This document shows, in pieces, positions 37,320-49,801 of a DNA stretch of 64,000 bases; position 1 is the stretch's first letter, and every line of letters begins with the position of its first letter. Origin of the DNA: Congeria kusceri. Its lineage: Eukaryota; Mollusca; Bivalvia; Myida; Dreissenidae. The notes below the pieces were generated by a model. That model saw nothing but the letters and a program-made list of their open reading frames with translations. It had not been told where the DNA came from and searched no databases. Where the stretch lies: the NCBI GenBank assembly GCA_027627225.1, contig CM051034.1:44687548-44751547 (forward strand), in the 5' to 3' direction. Position numbers and translations under genes: made by a program.

Positions 37320-37460
37320 CATAATTATCATAATCAACATTATCATTATCATTATCTTCCTTCCCATCAACATCATAATCATCATCATGATTATCATCAT
37401 CATCATCATCATCATCATCACTCTCCCCCCTCATCATCACTATCACCCTTATCATCATCC
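37320..37460 (+). repeat. (ATC)n microsatellite
   Basis: Imperfect ATC/ATT triplets with a pure stretch at about 37395-37420. The acidic minus-strand ORF here is an artefact. Confidence 0.92.
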
Positions 37461-37944
37461 TAATTTAATGTACTGACAACATCAACAACGTACTAGTAAG
37501 TGTTGATCAGAGATGAATAAACAACAGTCAAATTGAGGTCACCTGTATTAAATACAAAATAGAATGATCAAAGAGACTGTACAAGCGTTGATTGTTCATT
37601 TCAGTCTCGTCTCTTGAAACATACCAAATCATGACAATAAAAACAAAGGAATATGATACGGTGTCCTCCGCCAAGGAACACCATTAATACATCTAGATTA
37701 GCGCCAAACAGAGCCACAATATGCACAAAAACCGCATCTTAAAAAGGCCTCTTGTTAAATTATAAATTTATAAATATGCGAACCTGCTCCGAATTTTTGC
37801 ACATTTATCATTAAGGCTTTAATAACATTATGCAATACGTGAACAACGATGTCGACTAAAATATTCGTTTGTGCGCCAGAGTGTGTGACGGCTTGCTCTT
37901 TCCCTCCGAGATTCAAGGCCGTTGGTGAAAAAATAAAACCACCA

Positions 37945-39020
37945 GAGGATGGCAACGTAGGGACAGAAGAGCGAACTATAGAATCATCTGGGTTTTTTTT
38001 AAGTTTTCCGTAACTTTAAAACATCCATTCACAAATAAAACTAAGGTCTCGTAAGGATGGACGGGCGAACTAAAGTCTCATTTTTTAAAAAGTGTTCCCA
38101 TAACTTTAAAACAGTCATTCACAAATTGAACAGTGGTAACGGTAAAGATGGAACAGCGAGCTATATACTCATATTAAAAAACACACAATACAAAGCCATT
38201 TATTAATAAATTGAACATCGATTACGCAAAAGAATGGGATGACGAGCTATAACCGAATCGTGTCCATACTTTGCAAACAGTCATTCACATATGTAACAAA
38301 TTAACGTAAGGATCGGACAGGGAGCAATATTATCACCTGTTTTTCATAATTTCTTATAAGCCATTCATAAACTGAACAGTAGTAACGCAAACATGGGGGG
38401 GGGGGGGGCTATAGCCTCGTCTTTTATTCATTCTTTCAAAACAGCCATTCACTAATGAGACTGTGTCAAAGTAAGGATGGGAAAGCGAGTAACAGCCTCT
38501 TCTTTTTCCATTTTTTCTAATAAGCCATTCATAAACTGAACAGTGTAACCGTAAGGGTGGGATGACGAGCTATAGCCTCGTCTTTTATTCATTCTATCAA
38601 AACAGCCATTCACAAATTAGACAGTGTCAAAGTAAGGACGGTTTTGCGAGCTACATTCTTATCATGTTTCCATGATTTTAAAACATTCACTCACAAACTA
38701 ACACATGATTATCGCGTAAGTACGGTCTTGTCTTTTATCCATTCTGTCAAAACAGCCATTTGCAAATTAGACAGACGTAACCCAAGAATGGGATAGCAAG
38801 CTATAGCCTCTTATTTTTTTCCATACTTTCTAATAAGCCATTCATGAAATCAAAATAATTGGTAACGTAGACTGTGATGTCGAACCATATTCTTACTTCA
38901 AAAAACATCCTTTCACAAAAAACGGTGATAACGTAAAATGGGAGGATGGGCTACTTTTATATTATGTTTCATAGCCCCGTCTTTTATTTATTTTTTCAAA
39001 GCTGCCATGCACAAATGCTT
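37945..39020 (+). repeat. Degenerate ~82-bp satellite, about 13 units, with dimeric order
   Basis: The ccattcaca box recurs at 38025, 38115, 38196, 38281, 38361, 38445, 38525, 38606, 38684, 38756, 38838, 38909 and 39005. In the middle, two unit types alternate: one with cgtcttttattcattct and acagccattcac, the other with taataagccattcataaac. This gives a higher-order period near 162 bp. A (G)14 tract at 38395-38408 interrupts one unit. No coding capacity. A minus-strand ORF at 37755-37955 lies just outside and has no splice support. Confidence 0.85.
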
Positions 39021-39730
39021 AAGATATACTTTCTAATGCTTTTCTGCGAAATCCACTACCTAACTTCGCTTATATTTCGATGAAGAATAATTGCCATGGT
39101 TTCTTTGTTAAAGCTCTTTTAAATTAGGATAAATATGATATTATTAGTGCGAGTAAGTATTTATTTATATAAACTAGGGCGTGCGTAACTTTTTCACGCA
39201 AATCGCATGAAATTTCAGACAGGAAAATACGGAAGAAAAATGAATTTTCAGAATTATACATGAGGCTTGCCTTATTATAAGGTACATGAAAACAAAAGTA
39301 CGAGCTAAATACCCAGGCTATGACCTTGTGTGTGTTAATTAACTGGGTATTATGTATCAGAAAAAAACATACGCTTAGCAATTACATGCATCGTTTTTGT
39401 CATACGACTATTGCTTATGTTTTAAAATATACGCGTTTTTATGAATTTAGTGATGTTCCCAACAGACATTTGACGCAAGAATAATTGGCCAGTATGTTAG
39501 GATCCTATACAGGGTGTTAATAGCTTGTACGGATAAATGAGGATCCAAGAAAATGTACCCAACGAGAATGACCTTCGAATTTTAAGCATTGCCCTTAAGT
39601 ATCAGTAATCATGCCAACGAATAATTACGTCACGAAGTGGCAAAATCACAAAAGATTTACTTCCGCATTGGCTTAGAATTCGCTTTTAATTTGTCCGCTC
39701 AAGTGAAATAAAGCTTAAAATGAGGCTTTA
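39021..39730. other. Spacer between two satellite arrays
   Basis: AT-rich unique sequence without supported features. Confidence 0.4.
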
Positions 39731-40530
39731 ATGGGGCACCGCAGATTGGGGGTAATTGCGCAAATAACGTGGTATTATAATGGCCTAGCGGAGCACCGTA
39801 GTGTGGCGATTATGGGCACATGAAGAAATATTTACTAACACCAGCGGAGAATCGTAGAAATGCGATTATGTCACGTTTGAAGCACGATTTTGATGACCTA
39901 GCAGGACACTATAGAGTGGAGACGATAAAAAGTAAGATTTCGAGGGTCCTAGTAGGACACCTTAGAGATGCATGTGTGAAGTAAGATTTAGATTGCACTA
40001 GCGGGACACTGTAGAGATGCAATGACTTCGCATATGAAGTTAGATTTCGATGGCAATAGCGGGACACCGTAGAAATGCAGTGATTGCGCATATGAAGTAA
40101 CATTTCGATGGCACTAGCGGGAGACCGTAGAAATGCAATGACTGCGCATTTGAAGTTAGATTTCGATGGCCTAACGGGACACCGTAGAAATGCAATGACT
40201 GCGCATATGAAGTAAGATTTCGATGGCTCTAATGGGACATCATAGAGTTGTAAGTGTAAAGTAAGATGGCCATAACGGGACACCGTAGAGATGCAAATGC
40301 TGGCGCGTATGAAGTAAGATTTCGATCACCTTTGCGGGACACTATTGAAAAGCAATGAAGGTGCGTATCAAGTAAGATATCGACTGCCCTAGCGGGACAC
40401 CATAGGGTTGCATGTGTTTAGTAAGACTTCGATGACCCTAGCGGACCACCACAATAGAGTTGCACATACATACGCATATTAAGATTTCAATGACACTAGT
40501 GGGACACCGTAGAACGGCGATGATGGTGGT
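39731..40530 (+). repeat. 57-58-bp tandem array, about 14 units
   Basis: The box gcgggacaccgtagaaatgc recurs at about 39733, 39788, 39845, 39901, 39952, 40001, 40059, 40117, 40174, 40232, 40275, 40334, 40392, 40441 and 40499. Each is followed by gactgcgcatatgaagtaag and atttcgatggc. Identity is highest in the middle (40001-40232), and shortened units (43-51 bp) lie toward both ends. The minus-strand ORF at 39909-40283 is an artefact. Confidence 0.92.
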
Positions 40531-40579
40531 ATACTTAAAACGGTTATGTCACCTACAAACGTATCACTAACTGTTGCAG

Positions 40580-40758
40580 GGGCCCTGACCTCCGTAATTA
40601 TCGTTATAACAAAACCATTAAAATGTAATTCATGCTCTTGGCGAGATGTTGAAGAGCAAGACCATTACTTAAGGCACATTAATCGGCTACTTAAACGCTA
40701 TTGGAAGGCCACCATACCCTTAGAGAATTTTGGATTTTCTCACAATGCGTGGTATTAG
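40580..40758 (+). CDS. Exon-like ORF at the end of the 58-bp array
   Basis: A short acceptor (actaactgttgcag) leads into a phase 1 frame of about 59 codons ending in TAG at 40756-40758. The product contains KCNSCSWRDVEEQDHY and ends NRLLKRYWKATIPLENFGFS before the last five residues. The residue mix is plausible for protein, but no family was recognised and there is no partner exon. The upstream part of the same frame lies in the last units of the tandem array, which are not coding. Confidence 0.15.
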
Positions 40759-41198
40759 AGGTTTATTGCCGTTAAAACACATTTTTAGTCTGAATTGCGG
40801 ACATATTGGGGACACAAAGAAATCTCAAATAAACGGGTTAACATGTCATAGCTACCTTGTTAAGTTAGGTTTATTTCAGAGAATCCAGTAGGTCGTTTTC
40901 AATTAGGAAAGGATGGCTCAAATTTGAATAAAAAACGATACCATGATATTGATAGTAAGCACAATGTTTTTAGCGCCAAATTACTTTTCTTTTAGTTCTA
41001 ATGAATATGAATCTGACTTTTCCGCCCCGTATGACTTCTATCTCTACAAACTGGAACATATCTCCAGCAATTGTCAATGTAGTATAGTTTTGTTTATTGT
41101 ATTATTTCCCCATGTTGTATCTTTGTATACCTGGGTGTTATACATTCTGTTCTGTTCTGTTGATGTTAAGCTTTAAGTTAGTTACTCGTACATGTATT

Positions 41199-41457
41199 TC
41201 TGGGGTGGTTTCCCAGAAGCATCTTAAGTTATATCTTAAAATTGTCATTTTTCTTAAGCATGCTATTCCATGTATACATGAAATTCTGCAAAGTGTTGAC
41301 TAATTATTAACTTATTATTTACTACTTTTACTATTATAACTGTAATTGAAATCACAAAGTTATATTAAGTTTAAAAATACTACCTTACATTTTTCGGAAC
41401 TTAAGCGAATATATTTGAAGGCTAACTTAAGATGTTTCTGAAATATGGACCCAGATG
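41199..41457. mobile_element. Foldback MITE with CTTAAG-containing arms
   Basis: The left arm is tctggggtggtttcccagaa then gcatcttaagtta. The right arm, reversed, is tctgggtccatatttcagaa then acatcttaagtta. About 45 bp of arm on each side surrounds an AT-rich centre. No ORF. A more decayed relative may lie at 13763-14032. Confidence 0.7.
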
Positions 41458-41545
41458 TTGGTGTGTTACAGCTTGGTGGAAAAAAACTAGGTTTGTTCTG
41501 CTCTACAGTAATCGGAAGCCGAAGGTTAATTGAGGCACTATATAG

Positions 41546-41580
41546 TCCGTTAACTGGGTAGAACCAGTACTTGGTGAATG
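41546..41580 (-). mobile_element. Fragment of the tRNA-derived SINE
   Basis: The run gggtagaaccagtacttggt matches the central domain of the two SINE copies at 53968 and 58829 (gggaagaaccagtacttggt in the latter). The tRNA head is not preserved here. Confidence 0.5.
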
Positions 41581-41989
41581 CGGAAAAAATATCCCCGCAT
41601 TAGTGGTTTAAACCCGTTTTCTGGCGCGCCAAACCCGACACTTGGCCCCCCAAAAGACTACGCTTACATCAATTGAGGTTTCATTTAATAGTGCTCTTGT
41701 ATTTAGCTTTTGATCTCCAAGACAATCGCAGATATTTAAAACATAAATGAACAAAAATGCAGTGTATTGTCTTCGTAAACGTATCAAATATCAAACAGAG
41801 GTCTATCAGAAAAACATATTTGGATACAATCTTGAATCTTTGCATCGCATTTACGTCTTGCGTGGGCGGAGTATTAATAGTATAAACTATAGTTTTTAAT
41901 TGCTTACGCGCTGGTCTATAGGTGTGAAACCAAAGATTTGCGAATGAATAAGGCGAGGCACTTTCGGCGGCTTGCCTTTTTTAATTTTA

Positions 41990-42380
41990 TCTTAATTTGA
42001 CAGGGCCGGCTTTTCATATTGATAATCTATTGCAAAATCATACACTTTTATCAACGCGTTTTCGTTTTTTTAAGTTCAATTTTCCCACTGAAATGCAGAC
42101 GAACAACGCTGTCGTCGAAAACACGTTGTTATGCAGATTGTTGGGGCCAAAACAAAAAAAAAATATTTGTTTTTGACAACCCGACCCCTAACTAGCGAAA
42201 AGCCCCCGACCCTAAAGTTTTTCGCGACGATTGTTTTCCGTGAAATTCGTATCCCTCAGATTTTAGAAAAATGTAAATGTTTTTTTTTTTTACCGAAATG
42301 TGTCAGTTGATTTTTTTTAAAACTCATTCCCGACCTTAGCGAACTTTTTGAGACCGTTGCTCGAAACACACAATTTATTT
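41990..42380 (+). other. Block with repeated cgacccta / ttttcgcgacg motifs
   Basis: The pieces acccgacccctaactagcga, cccgaccctaaagtttttcg and cccgaccttagcgaactttt recur irregularly with long T and A runs between. It is probably a decayed dispersed repeat. An ORF at 42449-42646 follows but lacks support. Nothing else was seen to 43261. Confidence 0.35.
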
Positions 42381-43261
42381 TTTGGTCTGAGTATTCGGAT
42401 GTTTTTCAACACTTTCCGGATCTAATATCGTACAAACATATTTTTCTAGTGCATATTCAAATTGAACGCCCATATTCAGTTATATTTCAAACAATAAAAA
42501 TGTTATTCAATTCAATATATTTATGTTTGAAAATTGTCAATTCGTCAATCTGTGAACAGGCGCCTTTAACGCATTTAAAGGTCACCGAATCTGTCATTAA
42601 TTACAGCAAGAAACATGAGACAAAGGCATTTCTGGTGTCCGGTTAATAACCACTAATTTAACCCACGGGGACAATTTGCTACAGCTGTGTATTTACAACT
42701 AAACCGATATCATTACAACTGCAAATAGTTTCGACCTTTGAGTTCGTTTTGCGGATCGAGATTGGAATCTTATTGTTTTAAATGCTAATGACCAATTAAC
42801 CCACGTTTTCAATCTGATTTACGTTGAGCGTGGTGAGCGTATTTAAAGGTAAAATGCAAATGGCGCTAGCAATGTATCAACATTTGTCAAATATACGTTG
42901 GAATGGGATTATCATCGGCGTTATGATCTTAAAAACAGTTGTAAAAGTTTATAATGCCGCTAGGATGAGTTAAGTCAGTAAATCACACGTCAGGAAAACG
43001 TATGTCGCGCAGAATAGTTTTATTATAAGTGAAAGTATTTCTATATAAATGTCAATTGCTCTCTCCGAAAAACAGTCCGTGTCTTTAATTGTTCATCATG
43101 GAAAACATACAACATGCGCAAATATCCGTACTGCTTATAGAGGATTAAGGTAAGGGTTGGACAGTGTTGTCATTACGTCACATGAAATACTGCCGTCATC
43201 TCTTTCTAAACATTATTCTTGTTTATTCACAACAAAATCGTCGCCATCAACGTCCTTTATC

Positions 43262-43500
43262 ATCAAAACAATCATCATAGTTTTAAGTTATCATCATAAT
43301 CATTACCATCATCACTATCATCATCATCGTCGTCGTCGTCATCATAATCATGATCATCATCGTCGTCGTCGTCGTCATCATTATCGTCGCCGTCGTCATC
43401 ACCACCATTATCATCATTATCTAACCATCATTATCATCATAGTCATGACCACCACAACCACCATTATCACCACTGTCATTATTATCATTACCAGCATCAT
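43262..43500 (+). repeat. (ATC)n microsatellite with CGT-rich interruptions
   Basis: ATC triplets with several (GTC)n runs (for example 43327-43341), making it unusually CpG-rich for this family. The His/Arg-rich plus ORF is an artefact. Confidence 0.92.
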
Positions 43501-44892
43501 TAGTCACATATCACCACAATTGGCGTTTCATCGTCTTTCACAACGTATGTATACGTGCTCAAAACACCTGCAACATCCAACCCCCGTCCACAAAATATTT
43601 TTCGACCAACAACATTACTTTCCAACACTAATTTCCATGCATTTGATGTTGCTTTTGAACCATTGTTGACAAAGTATGTTACACTCACTTAGAAGGAATG
43701 TAAGTTAGTTATATGATTAAAAATGTCATCCATGTGTAATAGCAACATTTATATTGTGTGAACCTTACTAATAAAACAAGAAAACTACCAAATTTACGGC
43801 GACTTCGACGCTTTGATTGCCAGCAATTGAACTTTTATTCAGATGAAAATCGTAAAACGAATTTGATGAAAGTGACGTCATCAGTTTACCGAATACCATG
43901 ACTGTTAGATGTGCTGTGTTAGTCGAAACATAGAAACTTTATGATACATATTGTTGTAAGCCAGCTTGCACTTAGTATCAAATACCAGAACCGTTTAAAC
44001 ATGAATCAGATAATAAAATCAGTGTAAACAATAACAATCGGTCGTCATCGGTAATGTTCGGAAGATTCCGAGAAGTCCAGAACGTAAAATTTGTTAAATC
44101 TGGTGAGGTCCGCCGTAACCGTCGATTCATTGAGTGCAATATATATAAAAAAAAATGTCGGTGACACAGTCGATACATATGCATCTTTTTTAGAGTGCAT
44201 CTATTTTTTTTTGGTTATCAAACATGATTAATGAAAACCGGATAGAAGAGAACAAAAGTGGAAATGAGTCAAACGTGTGTTTCAAAGTTTTTGATTCAAG
44301 TCTCATTTTCTCGAATATCAAGGTGCGCTGGTTTGATTAACAGCGAATTTTACTTCATTAATGAATCATACACACTGGCTGTCATTAAAATGCCTTTCGC
44401 GTGCGCGAAGCTATGCACCTTTGATGTAGAGCGCCAAAATTTGAGCGATTTAATAGGCGATGTCGTTTTGGAGAAAACAAGGTTTTGAAGTCGCATTGTT
44501 TCTTTTTCAGAAAAAGCGGTCCATGGTTTCATTTGCCTAAATATGACACAATTTGAGCAAAGCGGATGAGGCGATGGACTCAAGCTTCAATCTGAACGCG
44601 TTTAAGGCATTATTGCTTACGCGAAAGAAAGTAGTTCTGTTTAAATTAGACAAAAATGCGCATAAATTATTCGTTTGATTTATGAACTGTATGCGCTGAC
44701 CGTTTTATAACTATGACGAATGGTAAAGCACTGTTTGGCACCAAATATTAACGCACTGTATAGTCCGTATGTTTGTCCGTTCGAACGTTTACCTCGAATT
44801 ATTATTACGGTACATTTTGCCATCTACTAGTATATCTGCAGTTTATTTGATTTGTCTTTCTAATTGGCTGGATAAATTCGTTCCTTCAATTA
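43501..44892. other. Stretch with short ORFs on both strands, none supported
   Basis: The minus frame at 43688-43500 and the overlapping plus and minus frames at 44258-44583 have fairly protein-like composition but no paired splice sites or domain. Confidence 0.3.
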
Positions 44893-45060
44893 CATTTAAA
44901 GGGACCTGTTCACAGATTGGCAAAATTGACAATTTTCAAAAATACGGAAATCTGTAAACAAGTCCTTAAACGTTTTTGGAAGGAATATTGGATGGTGGTA
45001 CGTGAGGGTTGAGGAAAAAGCACCCTTGAAAGGCGTTGCCCGGATAATCTCTTGACATCA
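44893..45060 (+). repeat. Probable dispersed bivalve repeat fragment
   Basis: It begins atttaaagggacctgttcac followed by agattggcaaaattgac, a start I remember from very common bivalve repeats. There is one copy in this window, so the assignment is from memory. Confidence 0.35.
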
Positions 45061-45477
45061 ACAAACATTTAAATGTCGACTAGTGCAAAATACGAAAAAT
45101 TGAAAAGATATATACTGAATTACTGTCACACCCGTGGAACAAATAGTAACATAAATTCACATGCCTTTTATAAATGTATTATAAATCAGTGATAGTACAA
45201 ACATACTCCCACATACTATTTGTGCTTTAGTTGTGTCTAGTTGTTCTTACATACGTGGACTTTATATAAAAAACGATTAGAAGTGATTATGTGTGCTCTT
45301 GATTTTCCTCATACGATTCTATGAAGGTTTTGATGAAAATGACATATGGAACTATGATTATAACAACAATTACACTGGTTTCTTTGTCAACGCTTATATA
45401 TCTAAATTGCATGTACCTGCTGTCCTGACATCGTAAGCAATCGGATATTTCCGAGTGGCACGAATTATACAATCGTA

Positions 45478-45540
45478 TATTGTCGGCAATTTCCGTCACC
45501 AATAATCGTACATTGTCGGCAATTTCCGTCACCAATACTA
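45478..45540 (+). repeat. 33-bp tandem duplication
   Basis: The block attgtcggcaatttccgtca plus ccaata occurs at 45479 and 45512 with one difference. Surrounding sequence (45061-46046) shows no other feature. Confidence 0.85.
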
Positions 45541-46046
45541 TACAACGATTGTACTTGAAAGATCCTAATGACTTCGGAAATACTCGCGAAATATCGGTTA
45601 ACTTCGGCACTTTCGCCACTAACCGTAAATCTAATCGATCTGACCCGAAACAGAAATTATTTTCGCCAAATAAACATTACTTTTAGAATATTGAGTCATT
45701 TTCTATTAAATGTGTGAAATAAAGGTTATTTGTGTTTAAAGATGAAAGTAAAAATGTAGTTTGAAGAAAAACAAGGTACTCTGGCATGGGAAATACCTTC
45801 AAATGACGTCATTGTTGGGAATTTCTGTTGACATTTAATCATGTGTCTGGTGTATTTCATTACACTAAAGTTAAAATAGTTATAAATAAACGTCCAAGGA
45901 GTATTGGTATTATTGAGCATAATTATTCGTATATAAAAACATATCTGCGTGAAGGAGATACGTGCTCCTTGCTGTGAAATAACATTCATTCACACCAAAA
46001 ACTTTGAAAAATAGACAGTCGAGATGGGTGGAGAGCGGGATGTCGG

Positions 46047-46316
46047 GTGATCAAGTTTGTCGTTCTGTTGGATAATTTAAAATACTGTTCATTGTGTAAA
46101 CTTGGACCTGTTCCACTGAGGAATTTTGACGAAATCTACCGCTGTAAAAAACATATGAAAATTATGTTTCGGCGAAATGATGAGAATGGTCTAAGAGACA
46201 CCTTTTTATCCAAAAACAGTGACATTTTACCAATAGTCACAAGCTCCACGAAGAATCTTGATGAAGTTATCACAAAGATTTGCCAGTTTTTTGAAGCTCT
46301 TGTTAACCCAATGTAA
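46047..46316 (+). pseudogene. Possible remnant of a mobile-element or zinc-binding protein ORF
   Basis: This 89-codon frame starts from TTG rather than ATG in the sequence (the first true ATG codes for a later Met) and ends at TAA 46314-46316. Near the start it has KYCSLCKLGPVPL followed by a His (KKHMK). This CxxC-x-x-GP-x-x-L pattern resembles the zinc-binding N-terminus of some transposon-borne proteins in invertebrates. The rest is mixed, charged sequence ending ITKICQFFEALVNPM. No catalytic motif, terminal inverted repeat or second exon was found. Its best reading is a decayed fragment. Confidence 0.22.
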
Positions 46317-47858
46317 TGAAAATGGCAATTGAATTTTTTACACACACTTATAAAAAATGTTTATTATTTTTCTGAATTTGGTAACCAAGGACATGTGAAC
46401 ATCAGCTAGTTACATTCGTATTTAAAATGTTTACACAAAACACTATTCCTTTAACATTAATGCAAAAATAATTTAATATCGATACTGCTATTAGATTATA
46501 ATTAGAAGAGAAAAAAATATTTTAACATAGACGGAAAATATTTGCTTTTTTACTTGCCTTATTTTTCATAATTTTCATTTTTTTTTTAATAACATAGGGT
46601 TGCTTTACTCCAAATGTTATACCTTGAGATTTTGTGGTGAACCTATGCCAATTTATACCCTTTTCCTCTCATATAAGGTTATACTATATTTTGGTATTAC
46701 TGATTTTGACATACTATGAAATAAAAGTTTTAAAAAATACTAAAATTGGTGTTAGGCCAACTTTAGTACTTATGTTTGTTATACTTTTTCATAAGATACA
46801 TCTTAAACGTATAAATTAAAGCTATTCTGGAATAAATAAAATACATTTTGACAATATGTCAGTCATTTTTGTAAGTGTACCCCATCAACATTTGTGGTTG
46901 AAGTAGAACAATGAGGGGTTATAACAAAAATCGCATTTTTGTCAAAACGTGTGGTTAGATTTTGTTTATATTTCACAGTTAAGTCTCATAATAGATTTAA
47001 TGATCAAAGATAATAAGAAAGTCAAGGTCTGAAAAAAGTCCCATTAGGGGCTTTCTACCTTAAATGAGGCACATAGTGTACACGATACAGTTGAAATAAG
47101 AGAAAAACATTCACATTTAAAATGACGATTGCAGTAAGTGAAATAGAACAATAATAAATACGATGTACTTTTGTCGACGAAATAAAAAGTAACCCCAAAC
47201 CCATGATAATAAATATTCTGTCAAAATTTTGTCGTCTGGATGCTATTTTTAGAATTCTCTGAGGCATGATCACAATATTTTCAAGTAGGGCCCTTGTTCT
47301 AGGTAAATATTGCTCAAGTGCTGATAAAGTAGTGAAATAAATTTAAAATTGAGTCGAAGTGTAGTTAACCTAAGTGTATTGCATTTTAACTTCAATCGTA
47401 AATTTGGTTTACTACGTGTGTTCGATGAATTCGATGAGAGAAGAATACGTCTACGATAGAAAAGCAAAACTATATTCTATCGAACAATACATAAATGCCC
47501 CTAAATATTCACATTAAACACATTCGTACCAAATTATGATTTTCAATAATTACAAATAAACAAGATCTTACAAAAATGTCTTCTTGTTGTATAACAAATA
47601 CCATGCAGATAACGTATTTACTTTTCAAGTGTTCCTACTCAGATTAAAACAACAAACATTATCGAATTTTACCCACGGATCTCTACAAAATCTATACAAA
47701 AACAAAATCGTTATTTTGTTTTTGATTCCCATGCCAATATTTTGGAGCCAAACCTAAACAAATCAGTTGAAACACAAACTGAGAACAACAAACAAACAAC
47801 ATCAGTAAAATTGCACGGTGTCAATTTGGCCTGGTGACCCATTTATTACTCTGCTGTA
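46317..47858. other. AT-rich stretch without supported features
   Basis: Very AT-rich with short random ORFs only. Confidence 0.45.
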
Positions 47859-48092
47859 TTACAAATGACCAATAAAACAATAGAAACCCCGTTTGAAGGT
47901 CAACGAAGATAGCGCCCTTATCAACGAAGTTGGTTGAGAGGCCATCCATAATTTCATTGTCCCTGATACGTCTGATTTATAACTTGAGTGCTTATTACCA
48001 TCTGGTATCCAGTTTAGAGGCCTTGCGCCCACACTTTCCTTGGACGTCTCATTATACGCTGCCCAGGTCCCGTATTCACCAGCCCGGGTCAT
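47859..48092 (-). CDS. ORF of raised G+C next to a poly-G tract, function unknown
   Basis: The minus strand is open for 77 codons in a patch of clearly higher G+C than its AT-rich surroundings. The product includes TWAAYNETSKESVGARPLNW and ends before TAA at 47859-47861. No splice acceptor was convincing, because the region just upstream on this strand is a (C)16 tract and (ATC)n sequence. A plus-strand frame is also partly open here. It could be an exon, a decayed transposon piece or chance. Confidence 0.13.
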   Translation of the reverse strand: MTRAGEYGTWAAYNETSKESVGARPLNWIPDGNKHSSYKSDVSGTMKLWMASQPTSLIRALSSLTFKRGFYCFIGHL

Positions 48093-48120
48093 GTTTGAGA
48101 TTCACTTGAATTTTGAAGAA

Positions 48121-48365
48121 GGGGGGGGGGGGGGGGACATTCTCGTTAGAACGATGTTGATAACTATGTAATGATGATGATGATGGATGATGATGTTGAT
48201 GATGATGATGATAATGATGGTGATGACGATGATGATGATAGTGATGATGATGATGACGAGACTTCCCATTTTCGGATTCTTTCTTATAAAAATATTAATT
48301 GCGACGATGACGACGACGATGGTGATGATGATGATGATGACGATGATGATAATGATGATTTTAAT
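48121..48365 (+). repeat. (G)16 tract and (GAT)n microsatellite
   Basis: Sixteen G at 48121-48136, then imperfect GAT triplets at 48168-48258 and 48301-48360, with a non-repeat gap between. Asp-rich, Met-rich and Ile-rich ORFs are artefacts. Confidence 0.95.
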
Positions 48366-48837
48366 GCTTACGTAGCGGAGAAAGACGACTCTTGAATAAA
48401 CAATCCTTAATAAAAGGCATTTCTTATACATATATAAAAGAGGTATATCTGTAAACTAAAACTGATAAAAAAAATCTGCGTTTCGAGCCTTTAAACGGAT
48501 GGCGGCTTATAATAGTTCCTGAATGAGGACAATATTTTTGTTCTAGTTTGATAACTGGCAACGCATTAAAGAACCTGAACTACTTAAAGAAAGATAAAGA
48601 CTCCTTAACATTTCCTCTCCAACGCAGAAACATGTTAGTAAACAAAGCGGCGAACTGTTTTATTATTTTATTGAAATTGGCGAATCGGCGGTTAGTTTAA
48701 TTGCACGTGCGCAAATACGGTACCAGGCAGATATGATATGTAAGCAAAAGTGCAAAATTTTATGTACAAATAATTTGTCCACTTTTCGGGGATGACGATT
48801 ATGACGAAAACGATGCCCGCGAAGTTAATACAATAGA

Positions 48838-48870
48838 TGATTATTATTGTAGAGATGATGATGACAGTGA

Positions 48871-48901
<31 letters not shown>

Positions 48902-49140
48902 GATGAGGATGGTGATGATGATGATGATTTTTAATGGTTATTAAGATGACATAAGGGTAGAAGAAGGGAATAAAACTACAGAAAACGAAGTAGATATAGT
49001 GAAGAAGACAAATAAGACGAAGAAGAAAAAGAAGAAGTAGTAGAATACGGCAAATAAGAAGAAATAATAACAACAAGAAGATGTTGTTGATGATGAGGAG
49101 GAGGAGGAGGAGGAGGATAATGATGACGAAGATAATAATG
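48838..49140 (+). repeat. (GAT)n and purine-rich (GAA/GAG)n tract
   Basis: GAT triplets to about 48930, then GAAGAA-rich purine sequence and a (GAG)n run near 49097-49115. The His-rich and Ser-rich minus ORFs are artefacts. Nothing was named in 49141-49801. Confidence 0.92.
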
Positions 49141-49801
49141 AATTATTGCAAAAAAGTTCCATTCTTGAGACGAAACTGTATGTACGATACTCGTGAATGA
49201 TTTGTATGTAAGTCTAAAAATAATTTAAAAACTAATGTATTTCTGAACTGCACATTGAATCCGGAATTTGGTGCATTGTAACCTATTCACTAATGTCAAT
49301 ATTTCAAATTGCACACTGTCCCAGCCAGAGCGATACGAAGGCCTCCTGTGACTGTTTAAATTTTCTCATATTAGGACCACCTTGGTTTAATGATCCATAG
49401 GCCTGTTAAATTTGTAGCAAACATTTCAAAAGTTTAATTCGTGTTTTAATCTGGACGCATGCGACCTACGTACACCTCTGGTACGTTGGGATAATTTACG
49501 ATCGTCCAATTAAGTTACAACATGTAAAGCGAAAATGCGAACACAATACGCCTGTTTTGGGTAATTATAACCAGGTTCGAACAAGGCGCTCGATGAATGA
49601 TAGATGGCGGATAATGGATAAGGGTAGATTTTATACGGTGATTAGACGGAATCATGATTTCAAATCTGAATTTCAAACCAAGAACCCGTCAGCAGATTTG
49701 ATTTGATTTTAAGCAGACTGGTTGTGGTTAATTTGATTTACATTGACTTGGACACGCGGCGATTGTAAACGACGGAAATTAGTTTGAATTCATTTGAAAT
49801 T

